Shown here: positions 7,409 through 16,151 of the stretch, in pieces
Layout: the number at the start of each line of letters is the position of its first letter
Numbering within the stretch: position 1 is the stretch's first letter
NCBI GenBank assembly: GCA_022843845.1
Contig: JALHMW010000001.1
Coordinates: 124,001-188,000 of the forward strand
DNA length: 64,000 bases
Origin: Archangium sp.
GTDB taxonomy: Bacteria; Myxococcota; Myxococcia; Myxococcales; Myxococcaceae
Direction: 5' to 3'
Program-made: the position numbers and the translations under genes
The notes under the pieces: generated by a model
What the model was told of the DNA's origin: nothing
What the model saw: the letters and a program-made list of their open reading frames with translations, nothing else
The model's database searches: none

Positions 7409-9483
7409 CTTCGACGCTCTCGCTGCACGAGCTGCCCACCCGCCTGCCGTCGATGGCACGAGGCTTCCGGGTTGTCGGCTTCGACGTCTTCAACACGCTG
7501 ATGCGGCGGAGCGTCGAAGGCGAGTGGATCAAACGCGCCTCGGCCCACGCGCTCAGGCAGCGGCTCGCGACGATGCTCCACCGCGATCATCTCCCCTCGG
7601 CCGCCCAGGTCCTGCTGCGCCGTCAGGAGCTCGAGCGGGAGCTCGTCGCCGAGCGCGTCGCCCGGGGCGAGGACAACGAAGTCGACTTCACCGAGCTCGT
7701 GCCGCGATGGGTCGGCACGTGGGTCCCCCGGGGCAACCAGACGCTCGTCGAGCTCTGCGAAGAAGACGAAGTGCGCCTCGAAGAGCGGGCGCTCTCGGCG
7801 ATGCCAGGGGTCGCCCAGACGCTCGCCACCCTCAAAGACGCCGGCCACCGGCTCATCTTCGTCAGCGACATGTACCTGCGCGCCCACCACCTCTGGCGCT
7901 TTCTCAAGGGGGTCGGGCTCGCCCGCTTCTTCGATGCTGGCTACGTCTCGAACGACGCCGGGCTGCGCAAGGCGACGGGGCGCCTGTTCCCCTGGGTGCT
8001 CGAGTCCGAGGCCATCTCGCGAAACGAGCTGCTGTTCGTGGGGGACGATATCGAGGCCGACGTCGTGCAGCCGAAGCGGCATGGCATCAAAGCTGTCCTG
8101 ATCGCCGATGCCCCTGAGCTGGCCCGTCGCGGCCGCCTGCAGGCCCTCGAGCGACTGTCGAAGGCGCAGACGACGTGGTGCGAGGCTTTCGTTCACGAGT
8201 TGATGCCAGAGGCCCACGACAGCGATCGCCCGGAGCACATTCACGAAGCGCTCGGCCGAACGTTGGCGCCGGGACTGGTGGCCTTCGTGATGGAGACGGT
8301 CGAGCTGGCCCGCCTCGAAGGCGCGCGGCGCATCTTCTTCCTGGCGCGAGAGGGCCTCACCTTTCTACGCATCTACGCCAGGCTGCGTCGGGCTGGAGTC
8401 TTCGGCCACGAGGACGTGCCCGAGGCCCGGTACCTGTTCGTCTCGCGGGCGTCGACGATTCTGCCCTCGATGCGCAGCCTGTCGTGGAGCGAGCTGTCGC
8501 GCTTCTGGCGGCAGTACCCGAACCAGAGCCTCAGGAGGCTCCTGAAGAACCTGGGGCTGAACGAGTCTCCTTTCGTCGAGAAGGGGGCCGAGCTCGGCCT
8601 GACGGACGCCGACCGGCCCCTCGGCCCGCCCGATCAGGACCTACCCTTCGCGGCCTTCCTCGCCTCTCGCGACGTTCATGCCGCGTTCCTGGCGGCGCGC
8701 GACGTGAGCCGTAGCGCCCTGCGCACGTACCTCGGGCAGACCGGGCTCTGGGGCGAGCAACGCGTCGTGCTGGCGGACATCGGGTGGAAGGGCTCGATGC
8801 AAGACAACCTGGCCCGCGCGTTCGAAGCAGAGACCGGTGCGCCCGAGCTCGTCGGCCACTACGTGGGCCTGGCGCAGCGAGGCGAAGCCACGGGCCGATC
8901 ACGCAAGGTGGGCTTCCTCGCTGATTGCCAACGGCCCGACCTCGACGAGGTCGACCTGTTTCGCAACACCGCGATCTACGAGATGGCGACCCAGGCCTCC
9001 CACGGCACCACGCGGCGCTACGGCCCGCACCCCCACGTCCAGGGTCGGGTGGTGCCGGTGCTCGAGCTCCACGAGGTCGAACGCGAGAACACCGCGCAGT
9101 ACTTCCGTCACGCCCAGCGCGGCATCGACGAGTGGACGCGCCAGTTCTGCGACGTCTTTCCGCTCGCGCCCTTCTCGGGGAAGGAGCTCAGGCCCGGGGC
9201 CCTGGCTCGGGCGCTCAACTACATTCGTTACCCCACGCGCGCACAGGCCGACGCCTTCTTGCGCTACTCGCACGTCGAGAGCTTCGGGGTCGACCACATC
9301 AGTCGTTTCGGCTTCGACGTCACCTTCGCCGAGCTGCTCGGCCGCACGCCACGCGCGACCGTTCACGAGCTTCAGCGCCGGTTCGAGCACACCATGTGGC
9401 GAGAAGGGGTCGTGCGTCGCTCTGGAGTACCCCTCGGCACGTTCCTGTGGGATCTCTGGGTCACTCTGCAGCGCGTGAGGTAG
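7405..9483 (+). CDS. HAD-superfamily protein of the COG5610 type
   Basis: A 692-residue protein. The N-terminal 240 residues are a HAD domain: FDVFNTLMRR is motif I (nucleophile and general-acid aspartate positions read D-x-F, so the second aspartate is replaced), FVSDMYL is motif II, and FVGDDIEADV is motif IV. The remaining 450 residues form a domain regularly found in large HAD proteins of polysaccharide clusters, with FFLAREGLTFL and VVLADIGWKGSMQ. The start at 7405 overlaps the small ORF upstream; the track start at 7261 is inside that ORF. The changed second aspartate makes classical phosphatase activity doubtful. Role in glycan assembly is inferred from context. Confidence 0.75.
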   Translation: MTSTLSLHELPTRLPSMARGFRVVGFDVFNTLMRRSVEGEWIKRASAHALRQRLATMLHRDHLPSAAQVLLRRQELERELVAERVARGEDNEVDFTELVPRWVGTWVPRGNQTLVELCEEDEVRLEERALSAMPGVAQTLATLKDAGHRLIFVSDMYLRAHHLWRFLKGVGLARFFDAGYVSNDAGLRKATGRLFPWVLESEAISRNELLFVGDDIEADVVQPKRHGIKAVLIADAPELARRGRLQALERLSKAQTTWCEAFVHELMPEAHDSDRPEHIHEALGRTLAPGLVAFVMETVELARLEGARRIFFLAREGLTFLRIYARLRRAGVFGHEDVPEARYLFVSRASTILPSMRSLSWSELSRFWRQYPNQSLRRLLKNLGLNESPFVEKGAELGLTDADRPLGPPDQDLPFAAFLASRDVHAAFLAARDVSRSALRTYLGQTGLWGEQRVVLADIGWKGSMQDNLARAFEAETGAPELVGHYVGLAQRGEATGRSRKVGFLADCQRPDLDEVDLFRNTAIYEMATQASHGTTRRYGPHPHVQGRVVPVLELHEVERENTAQYFRHAQRGIDEWTRQFCDVFPLAPFSGKELRPGALARALNYIRYPTRAQADAFLRYSHVESFGVDHISRFGFDVTFAELLGRTPRATVHELQRRFEHTMWREGVVRRSGVPLGTFLWDLWVTLQRVR

Positions 9484-9485
9484 CC

Positions 9486-10484
9486 ATGGCCGATCAGACC
9501 GAGTACTCCGGCGAACGTTACGATCCGCTCCAGGCCAACGCGCTCGCGCATTACGATCATCACGCGCGCTACCACTTCGTGAAGCGGTCCTTTCACGGCG
9601 GCCGGCTGCTTGACGTGGGCTGCGGCCTCGGCGTGGGCGCGGCGTTCCTCTCGGACTCGTTCGACGAGGTGGTCGGGATCGACGCCAATGATGCGGCGGT
9701 GCGAGAGGCCACGCAGCAGCGCGCCTCGTCACGACTTTCCTTCTCGAGCGTCGACGACTTCGTCGCCAGCAGCGCTTCGGGGTTCGACGTCGTCACCTGT
9801 CTCGAGGTCATCGAGCACACGGTGGCCCAGGACGAGCTGCTCCAACTGCTCAAGCGCGCCGTGCGCCCCGACGGGGTCGTCGTCATCTCGACCCCGAACC
9901 GCCGGTGGACCGAGCACAAGCGCATTCGCAACCCGTTTCACGTCAAAGAGCTTCACCACGACGAGTTCTTCGCGCTCGCGAGGCAGGCCTTCCCGCACGT
10001 GCAGGCGTGGTCGCAGGTTCAGGTCCAGGGAGCGTGCGTGACCCAGCCCGGGAGCGACGCCGCTCCATGGACGACGTTCTCGACGCCCGGAACGCTGCCC
10101 GACCCAGCGCTGGCGACGACGAACTTCGTGGCGGTGTGTTCGCTCTCTGCTCGAGCGCTGGCGCAGCCGGTCTCGGTGCTCGACGCAGCCTGTACCTTCC
10201 AGACACAGCTCGAGGCGATGATCACCAGCAATGAGCGCATGATCGACGCGCGCGACGTGCTCATTCGCGAGCAGGACGAGCTGGTCGCTGCGCTCAAGCA
10301 CGAACGGGCGACGCTCGCGGCGCAGCTCAGCGCGCTCGAGCTCCAGGTCGCCAGGCTGCGCCGCCTCGAAGAACCTCCCGATGCCGACGCGATGCCGCTT
10401 CGGTGGAAGCTGGCCGATCGCGCGAACTCCGCCTTCAAGAAGACGCCGCTGCACTCGTTGTTGAAGCGCGCGATTGGGCGTTGA
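9486..10484 (+). CDS. SAM methyltransferase with C-terminal coiled coil
   Basis: A 332-residue protein; the ATG at 9486 lies two bases after the upstream stop. Residues 1-200 are a class I methyltransferase: LLDVGCGLGVGAAFL (motif I), VVGIDAN (acidic ribose contact), VVTCLEVIEHT and VVVISTPNRRWTEHK, the last typical of UbiG/Methyltransf_11 enzymes in O-antigen clusters. Residues about 245-300 form a coiled coil (EQDELVAALKHERATLAAQL). The last 25 residues, PLRWKLADRANSAFKKTPLH, match the tail of the small coiled-coil protein at 12426-12734. I infer that the tail is a docking or membrane-association element. Confidence 0.82.
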   Translation: MADQTEYSGERYDPLQANALAHYDHHARYHFVKRSFHGGRLLDVGCGLGVGAAFLSDSFDEVVGIDANDAAVREATQQRASSRLSFSSVDDFVASSASGFDVVTCLEVIEHTVAQDELLQLLKRAVRPDGVVVISTPNRRWTEHKRIRNPFHVKELHHDEFFALARQAFPHVQAWSQVQVQGACVTQPGSDAAPWTTFSTPGTLPDPALATTNFVAVCSLSARALAQPVSVLDAACTFQTQLEAMITSNERMIDARDVLIREQDELVAALKHERATLAAQLSALELQVARLRRLEEPPDADAMPLRWKLADRANSAFKKTPLHSLLKRAIGR

Positions 10485-10491
10485 GGCGGCC

Positions 10492-12429
10492 TCACGGCCT
10501 CCGCAGCAGAGTCCGAAGCGCGGCCCGGGCGGTGAGCGACGCCTCGTCGGGAGACCTCGCGATGCGCTGATACAGCGCGGCGGTCTCGGCGGCCGTTGTC
10601 TTCCAGTCGAACGAGCGCACCCGCCTCGTGCCGGCGGCGACGAGCCGCGCAGCCTCTGCAGGCTGGCCCAGAACCCTGATGATCGCCGCTGCGAGTTCCT
10701 GCGGTGACAACGAGGTCAGCGTCACGCCGGCATCGCCGACGACCTCGCGGAGCCCCGACACCCCCGCCGCGATGATGGGCACCCGACACACCATGGCCTC
10801 GAGCGCGAGCAGACCGAAGCCCTCGTAGACGCTCGGCAGGACGGCGACCGAGGCCCCCGCGAGCGTCGGGAGGACGTCTTCAGGCGGCAGTTCTCCGAGC
10901 AGTCGCACGCCCTCGGGCAAGGCGCGACCAGAGGTGTAGAGCGCTCCTGCGAGGTTCGACGGCGGCCCTGCGAGGACCAGGTCGACCTGCAGCTCCCGAG
11001 GCACCAACGCCCAAGCTTCGAGGAGCAGCTCGAGGTTCTTGTGGGGGTAGTCGCTCCCGGTGTGCACGACGTACCGCGCCGGCAGCGAACGCTCGCGCCG
11101 AACCCGTCGAACCTCTTCAGCCGATGGTGCAGCGCCGACATCGACCCCGAGGGGAGCCGTGGTGAGCCGCGAAGCGAGCGTGGGAAGCAACTCGAGCAAC
11201 TCACGGGCGGCGACAGCCGAGATGGCGACGACACCTTGCGCCGCCGACAACGCCGCCCACGTCAGCGCGCGAAACTCGCGGGTGCGCTCGAAGGCGCCGA
11301 GCGCGGCAGGAGAGCGATACGCGATCAGATCTTGCCAGGTGAAGACGAGGTGACCTTCGGCGTCGAGCAGCTCGAGCAGCTCGTCGACGCGGTAGACCTG
11401 CGTGGGCTTGTGAACGACGTGAAAGCCCTCGAGCGCAGTCCCTGCGTCGACGCAGCTGACGCCGTCGGGCGCCAACGCGTCGACCACGGCGGGGGTCGCG
11501 CGCACGGTGAGCGCGATGCCGGGGACCTGCGAGAGCGCTCTGGCGAGCTGGGTCCCGTAGACTGAGGTTCCGTGAATGGCAGGCGCGACGAGGTGTGAGA
11601 GGTCGAGACACACCTTCAACGGGCCGACCTGAGCAGAGACGGCGATGGCCGCCACGCGCGCATGGGGACCTGATTCGAAGTCTGCGTTCTGGGCGAGGTA
11701 CGAAGGGTACCGCGCCACCAGTCGCCTCCCATTGTGTTCATCGAGCTCGGCTCGGGCCCCCTGGAAAGAGACCTCGCCGTGATGGAAGACCAGGCAGCGA
11801 TTGGCGCGCACGACGCTGAACCCCAGGGCCCGCGCACGTTGGCACCAGTCGTTCTCTTCGTTGTACCCGCGCCCATACGCCGGGTCGAACAGGCCGATGA
11901 GGTTCAGCACCTCATCTCGCATCGCCAGGCAGAACCCCACGCCCGTCGGAGTGTCCGTCCACCGCGGCAAGCCCGAGAGGTCGACGCGAACGTCACGGAG
12001 CGAGTCGACGGTGACGCCGGCTCCGAAGGTCGGCACCGAAGCGAGCGTGGCGTTGTTCGACAGTGGCGTGACGGCGGCGATGCGGTCGTGCGAGTGGAGC
12101 ACTTCGACGAGTTCGGTCAGCCAGCCGACTGGCACCTCGGTGTCGCTGTTGAGGATCACCACGTCGCCACGCCGGACCGACATGCCGCGGTTCGCGGTCG
12201 CGACGAACCCCAGGTTCACCTCGTTCTGAAGAAGCCGCACTCTGTCGTCACGTCGGCGGAGGGCCTCGAGCATGGCGGGCATCTCGGGCTCCGGCCCTCG
12301 ATCGTCGACGATGATGAGGGTTCGGAGCGCAGGCCCGGAGTTCGCCAGGACCGATTCGAGGCACCGCCTCGTCACCTCGACATCGGCGTACACAGGCACC
12401 ACGACGTCTGCCTGGACGGGCGAGGTCAT
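10492..12429 (-). CDS. Bifunctional GT2-GT4 fusion glycosyltransferase
   Basis: A 645-residue protein with two transferase domains. Residues 1-250 are GT2 (GT-A): [16 protein letters not shown] at the start and [11 protein letters not shown] holding the D-x-D-like metal site, as in rhamnosyltransferase-type GT2 enzymes. Residues about 270-635 are GT4 (GT-B): [20 protein letters not shown] for the domain junction and [14 protein letters not shown] for the E-x7-E motif. Two consecutive sugars could be added by one polypeptide. Its ATG overlaps the stop of the upstream coiled-coil gene, and it converges on the methyltransferase gene with only seven bases between stops, leaving no room for a separate terminator. 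Confidence 0.88.
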   Translation of the reverse strand: MTSPVQADVVVPVYADVEVTRRCLESVLANSGPALRTLIIVDDRGPEPEMPAMLEALRRRDDRVRLLQNEVNLGFVATANRGMSVRRGDVVILNSDTEVPVGWLTELVEVLHSHDRIAAVTPLSNNATLASVPTFGAGVTVDSLRDVRVDLSGLPRWTDTPTGVGFCLAMRDEVLNLIGLFDPAYGRGYNEENDWCQRARALGFSVVRANRCLVFHHGEVSFQGARAELDEHNGRRLVARYPSYLAQNADFESGPHARVAAIAVSAQVGPLKVCLDLSHLVAPAIHGTSVYGTQLARALSQVPGIALTVRATPAVVDALAPDGVSCVDAGTALEGFHVVHKPTQVYRVDELLELLDAEGHLVFTWQDLIAYRSPAALGAFERTREFRALTWAALSAAQGVVAISAVAARELLELLPTLASRLTTAPLGVDVGAAPSAEEVRRVRRERSLPARYVVHTGSDYPHKNLELLLEAWALVPRELQVDLVLAGPPSNLAGALYTSGRALPEGVRLLGELPPEDVLPTLAGASVAVLPSVYEGFGLLALEAMVCRVPIIAAGVSGLREVVGDAGVTLTSLSPQELAAAIIRVLGQPAEAARLVAAGTRRVRSFDWKTTAAETAALYQRIARSPDEASLTARAALRTLLRRP

Positions 12430-12734
12430 GCCTTCTTCCCGCGCCGGTTCAGCAGCTTCCTGGCTGCGCTGTGCACCGGGCCGAGAGCGCGCTTCGCCGA
12501 ATCGTTGATCGTATCGGCGAGCTGATACCGCAACGGCGCCGGGCCCAATCCAGTGCCGGCAGGAAACCTGGGCACCGACGCCTCGCCCTGATGTCGCACC
12601 TGCAGGCGCAGCGCGTTGGTGAGCTCGCGCTCGCGGGCCAGTGCCTCCAACGCCTCGTCGCGATCGCGCCGAGCCTGCGACAACGCACGTTCGAGGTCGC
12701 TCGCGGTCTGGGCCCGGGGAGTTCGTTTCGTCAT
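12426..12734 (-). CDS. Small coiled-coil protein with LADxxN tail
   Basis: A 102-residue protein from the ATG at 12734; longer versions of this frame in the ORF track run back over rmlB and are shadows. Residues 10-50 are a strongly charged coiled coil ([20 protein letters not shown]). The C-terminal part [19 protein letters not shown] matches the tail of the methyltransferase at 9486-10484. The gene is translationally coupled (ATGA) to the GT2-GT4 fusion and diverges from rmlB. It could be a scaffold or a detached version of the coiled-coil/tail module; no enzymatic domain is present. Confidence 0.6.
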   Translation of the reverse strand: MTKRTPRAQTASDLERALSQARRDRDEALEALARERELTNALRLQVRHQGEASVPRFPAGTGLGPAPLRYQLADTINDSAKRALGPVHSAARKLLNRRGKKA

Positions 12735-12797
12735 CGGGTGGCGGATACCATGCTCGGCCTTGACCGGCAGTCTCCTACGCTCTACGGCCCCGATTCC
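12735..12797. promoter_or_regulatory. Divergent promoter region before rmlB and the coiled-coil/GT operon
   Basis: Only 63 bases separate the two divergent starts, so promoters for both the rml operon and the - strand glycosyltransferase operon must lie here or overlap the coding ends. No clear -35/-10 pair was recognised. Confidence 0.4.
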
Positions 12798-13820
12798 ATG
12801 AACGTTCTCGTCACAGGAGGTTGCGGCTTCATCGGCTCCAACCTCGTCCACTGGCTGCGGAAGAACCGGCCCACGTGGACGGTCGTCAACCTCGACAAGC
12901 TGACCTACGCGGGGAACCTCGAGAACCTCTCGGCTTTGGAAGGCGATCCGAAACACGTCTTCATCCAGGGCGACATCGCGAACCGCGAGCTCGTCGATCA
13001 CGTCATCCGCACGCATCGCATCGACGCGATCATGCACCTCGCGGCCGAGAGCCACGTCGACCGCTCCATTCTCGGGCCCGAGGCCTTCATCAAGACGAAC
13101 GTGCTCGGCACCCAGGTGCTCCTCGAGGCCGCGCGTCACGCGAAGGTGAACCGGTTCCTCATGGTGTCGACCGACGAGGTGTACGGCTCGCTCGGGCCCA
13201 CGGGGCTCTTCACCGAGACCACGCCGTTGTCGGCCTCGAGCCCCTACTCCGCGTCCAAGGCGTCGTCCGATCTGATCGCGCTCGCGTACGAGCACACCTT
13301 CGGGCTCGACGTCGTCGTCACCCGCTGCTCCAACAACTACGGCCCGTACCAGTTCCCCGAGAAGCTGATCCCGCTGATGGTGATCAACGCGCTCAACGAC
13401 AAGCCGCTGCCCGTCTACGGAGACGGCCTCAACGTGCGTGACTGGCTGCACGTCGAAGATCACTGCGCCGCGCTCACCACGGTGCTCGAGAAGGGCAAAA
13501 AGGGCGGCGTCTACAACATCGGCGGCAACTCGGAGCGCACCAACATCGTCATCGTGAAGACGATCCTCCAGGCCGTCGGCAAGCCCGAGACGCTGATCAA
13601 GTACGTGCAGGATCGCCCCGGCCACGATCGCCGCTACGCCATCGACGCCACGAAGATCCGCACCGAGCTGGGCTGGCAGCCGACCTTCGTCTTCGAGAAG
13701 GCGCTCGCCGACACGGTGAAGTGGTACCTCGACAACCGCACCTGGTGGGAACGGGTCACCTCGGGGGCGTACCGGCAGTACTTCGACAGCCAGTACAAGG
13801 CTCGCCTCGAGAAGCACTGA
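12798..13820 (+). CDS. rmlB: dTDP-glucose 4,6-dehydratase
   Basis: A 340-residue short-chain dehydrogenase/reductase of the RmlB type, converting dTDP-D-glucose to dTDP-4-keto-6-deoxyglucose with bound NAD+. Seen: NAD loop [15 protein letters not shown] at the N-terminus, [10 protein letters not shown] (the T-D-E catalytic triad of RmlB), YSASKASSD (YxxxK), and the RmlB-typical [19 protein letters not shown]. Length matches the family (about 340-360). The ATG at 12798 puts the NAD loop at residue 7, as expected; the track start at 12471 is upstream readthrough. First gene of rmlBDAC, one base before rmlD. Confidence 0.96.
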   Translation: MNVLVTGGCGFIGSNLVHWLRKNRPTWTVVNLDKLTYAGNLENLSALEGDPKHVFIQGDIANRELVDHVIRTHRIDAIMHLAAESHVDRSILGPEAFIKTNVLGTQVLLEAARHAKVNRFLMVSTDEVYGSLGPTGLFTETTPLSASSPYSASKASSDLIALAYEHTFGLDVVVTRCSNNYGPYQFPEKLIPLMVINALNDKPLPVYGDGLNVRDWLHVEDHCAALTTVLEKGKKGGVYNIGGNSERTNIVIVKTILQAVGKPETLIKYVQDRPGHDRRYAIDATKIRTELGWQPTFVFEKALADTVKWYLDNRTWWERVTSGAYRQYFDSQYKARLEKH

Positions 13821-13821
13821 C

Positions 13822-14724
13822 ATGCGCGTCGCCGTCACGGGGAGTAACGGACTCGTTGGCCGACGGCTGGTCTCGCAGCTGATCGGGTCGGGCCATGAGG
13901 TGCTCGGGCTGTCACGCGGCGATCGTCGCGTCGAAGGCGCCTTCACGTACGCGGCCGTCGATCTCTCCGATGGCGCGCTGCTCTCGAAGACCCTCGGCGA
14001 TTTCAAGCCCGACGCCATCATCAACCCCGGCGGCATGACCGACGTCGATGGGTGCGAGCGCGATCCGCTCGCGGCGTATGAAGCAAACGTCAGCGGCGTG
14101 GCGAGCCTCGCGAAGGCGGCGCGCTCCACCGGCGCTCACCTCGTGCACGTCTCGACCGACTACGTCTTCGACGGCGAGGCCGGTCCGTATGCCATCGACG
14201 CGAAGCCGAACCCGCGCGGCACGTACGCCCTCACGAAACACGCCGGCGAGCAGACGGTGAAGGCGCTGCTGCCTGCCAGCCAGTGGACCATCGCGCGCAC
14301 CGCCGTCGTCTTCGGCTGGCCCTCCACCGGGAAGAACAACTTCGGGTTCTGGCTGGTGTCGACACTCGCGCAGGGCAAGCAGGTGCCGCTGTTCGAAGAC
14401 CAATGGGTGTCGACGAGCCACGCCACGAACGTCGCCGCGATGGTGAAGGAGCTGGCCGAGAAGAAGCTCGCCGGCCTCTGGCACACCTGCGGCGCCGAGG
14501 TGATGGACCGGGTGAGCTTCGGCCTTCGGGTCTGTGAGCGGTTCAGCTTCGACAAGGCCCTCGTCAAAGCCAGCCGCATGGCTGACGTGAAGCTCGCGAG
14601 CCCCCGGCCCGCGAAGAGTGGGCTCGACGTGACGAAGACGGCGCTGTCGCTCGATGCAAAGCCATGGGCCGTGGCGCGCGCCCTCGATGAGCTGTACCGC
14701 GAAAGACAGGAGCATCCATCATGA
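13822..14724 (+). CDS. rmlD: dTDP-4-dehydrorhamnose reductase
   Basis: A 300-residue SDR enzyme that carries out the last step of dTDP-L-rhamnose synthesis, reducing the 4-keto group with NAD(P)H. Seen: [16 protein letters not shown] (nucleotide-binding loop), [10 protein letters not shown] (the RmlD signature) and [10 protein letters not shown] (YxxxK). The length fits RmlD. It starts one base after the rmlB stop and its stop overlaps the rmlA start (4 bases), so the genes are co-translated. Confidence 0.92.
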   Translation: MRVAVTGSNGLVGRRLVSQLIGSGHEVLGLSRGDRRVEGAFTYAAVDLSDGALLSKTLGDFKPDAIINPGGMTDVDGCERDPLAAYEANVSGVASLAKAARSTGAHLVHVSTDYVFDGEAGPYAIDAKPNPRGTYALTKHAGEQTVKALLPASQWTIARTAVVFGWPSTGKNNFGFWLVSTLAQGKQVPLFEDQWVSTSHATNVAAMVKELAEKKLAGLWHTCGAEVMDRVSFGLRVCERFSFDKALVKASRMADVKLASPRPAKSGLDVTKTALSLDAKPWAVARALDELYRERQEHPS

Positions 14725-15599
14725 AGGGCATCGTCCTCGCCGGTGGTTCAGGCACCCGGCTGTACCCACTCACCCGCGTCGTCTCGAAGCAATTGCTGCC
14801 GATCTACGACAAGCCGATGGTGTACTACCCGCTGTCGGCGCTGATGTTGGCGGGTATCAAAGACATCCTGATCATCTCCACTCCGCAGGATCTGCCCCGC
14901 TTTCGCGAGCTGCTCGGCGATGGCAGTCAGTGGGGCATCTCGCTCTCGTACGCCGAGCAACCGAAGCCCGAGGGGCTTGCGCAGGCCTTCATCATCGGCC
15001 GGCAGTTCATCGGCAACGACAAGGTCGCGATGGTGCTGGGCGACAACATCTTCTACGGCGACGGGTTCACGGGCCTGCTCCAACGCGCCGCACGTCTCGA
15101 GCGAGGCGCCACGGTGTTCGGCTACTGGGTGAACGACCCCGAGCGGTACGGCGTCGTCGAGCTCGACTCGGACAGGCGGGCCATCTCGATCGAAGAGAAG
15201 CCGAAGCAGCCGAAGTCGAACTACGCGGTGACAGGGCTGTATTTCTACGACAACCAGGTGGTCGATATCGCCGCCACGCTCAAGCCGGGTGCCCGAGGCG
15301 AGCTCGAGATCACCGACGTCAACCGCATCTACCTCGAGAGGAAGCAGCTCACGGTCGAGATGATGGGTCGCGGCTATGCGTGGCTCGACACGGGTACGCA
15401 CGAATCGCTGATGGAGGCGTCTGACTTCATTCACGTGATCGAGAAGCGCACCGGGCTCAAGGTCGCCTGCCTCGAGGAGATCGCCTGGCGTATGGGCACC
15501 ATCGACGACGCAAAGCTCGAACAGCTCGCGCAGCCGATGGCGAAGAACGAGTACGGCCAGTACCTGCTCGGACTGCTCAAGAACAAAGGCAAGATGTGA
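14721..15599 (+). CDS. rmlA: Glucose-1-phosphate thymidylyltransferase
   Basis: A 292-residue nucleotidyltransferase forming dTDP-glucose from dTTP and glucose-1-phosphate, the entry step of the rhamnose pathway. Seen: [13 protein letters not shown] (the nucleotide-binding G-x-G-T-R-x-x-P-x-T motif), [20 protein letters not shown] (metal-binding aspartate) and [20 protein letters not shown]. The length is exactly that of RmlA. ATG overlaps the rmlD stop; the rmlC GTG overlaps its own stop. Confidence 0.96.
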   Translation: MKGIVLAGGSGTRLYPLTRVVSKQLLPIYDKPMVYYPLSALMLAGIKDILIISTPQDLPRFRELLGDGSQWGISLSYAEQPKPEGLAQAFIIGRQFIGNDKVAMVLGDNIFYGDGFTGLLQRAARLERGATVFGYWVNDPERYGVVELDSDRRAISIEEKPKQPKSNYAVTGLYFYDNQVVDIAATLKPGARGELEITDVNRIYLERKQLTVEMMGRGYAWLDTGTHESLMEASDFIHVIEKRTGLKVACLEEIAWRMGTIDDAKLEQLAQPMAKNEYGQYLLGLLKNKGKM

Positions 15600-16147
15600 A
15601 CGTCACGCAGACGGCCCTCCCGGGCGTGCTGTTGCTCGACCCGAAGGTGTTCGGCGACGCACGAGGGTTCTTTCTCGAGACCTATCGGGCTGAGCGCTAC
15701 CGGGAGTTCGGGATCTCCTTCCCCTTCGTTCAGGACAACTGGTCCCGCTCACGCAGAGGCATTCTGCGCGGGCTGCACCTGCAGCACCCCAACGCCCAGG
15801 GGAAACTGGTCATGGTGACGCGCGGGAGCGTGTTCGACGTCGTGGTGGACGTCAGGCGCGGCTCTCCTCACTTCGGCAAGTGGGTCGGCTACGACTTGTC
15901 GGAAGAGAACAAGCGCCAGATGTGGATTCCGCCCGGCTTCGCCCACGGGTTCTGCGTCACCTCAGACGAGTGCGACTTTCTCTACAAGTGCACCGAGATC
16001 TACGCGCCCGAGCACGAGCGCACGGTGCTCTGGAATGACCCAGCCATCGGCGTGCAGTGGCCGGTGAGCGCGCCTGTGCTGTCGAAGAAGGACGAGGTCG
16101 CGCTTCCGCTGAGCCAGCACACCAACCTGCCCGACTTCATCGGTTGA
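15596..16147 (+). CDS. rmlC: dTDP-4-dehydrorhamnose 3,5-epimerase
   Basis: A 183-residue cupin epimerase acting between RmlB and RmlD. Seen: [15 protein letters not shown] (catalytic histidine and substrate arginine region) near residue 60, [14 protein letters not shown], and [11 protein letters not shown], all RmlC signatures. GTG start overlaps the rmlA stop (GTGA). The complete B-D-A-C set shows that the strain can make dTDP-L-rhamnose for the local glycosyltransferases. Confidence 0.95.
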   Translation: MNVTQTALPGVLLLDPKVFGDARGFFLETYRAERYREFGISFPFVQDNWSRSRRGILRGLHLQHPNAQGKLVMVTRGSVFDVVVDVRRGSPHFGKWVGYDLSEENKRQMWIPPGFAHGFCVTSDECDFLYKCTEIYAPEHERTVLWNDPAIGVQWPVSAPVLSKKDEVALPLSQHTNLPDFIG

Positions 16148-16151
16148 CAGA

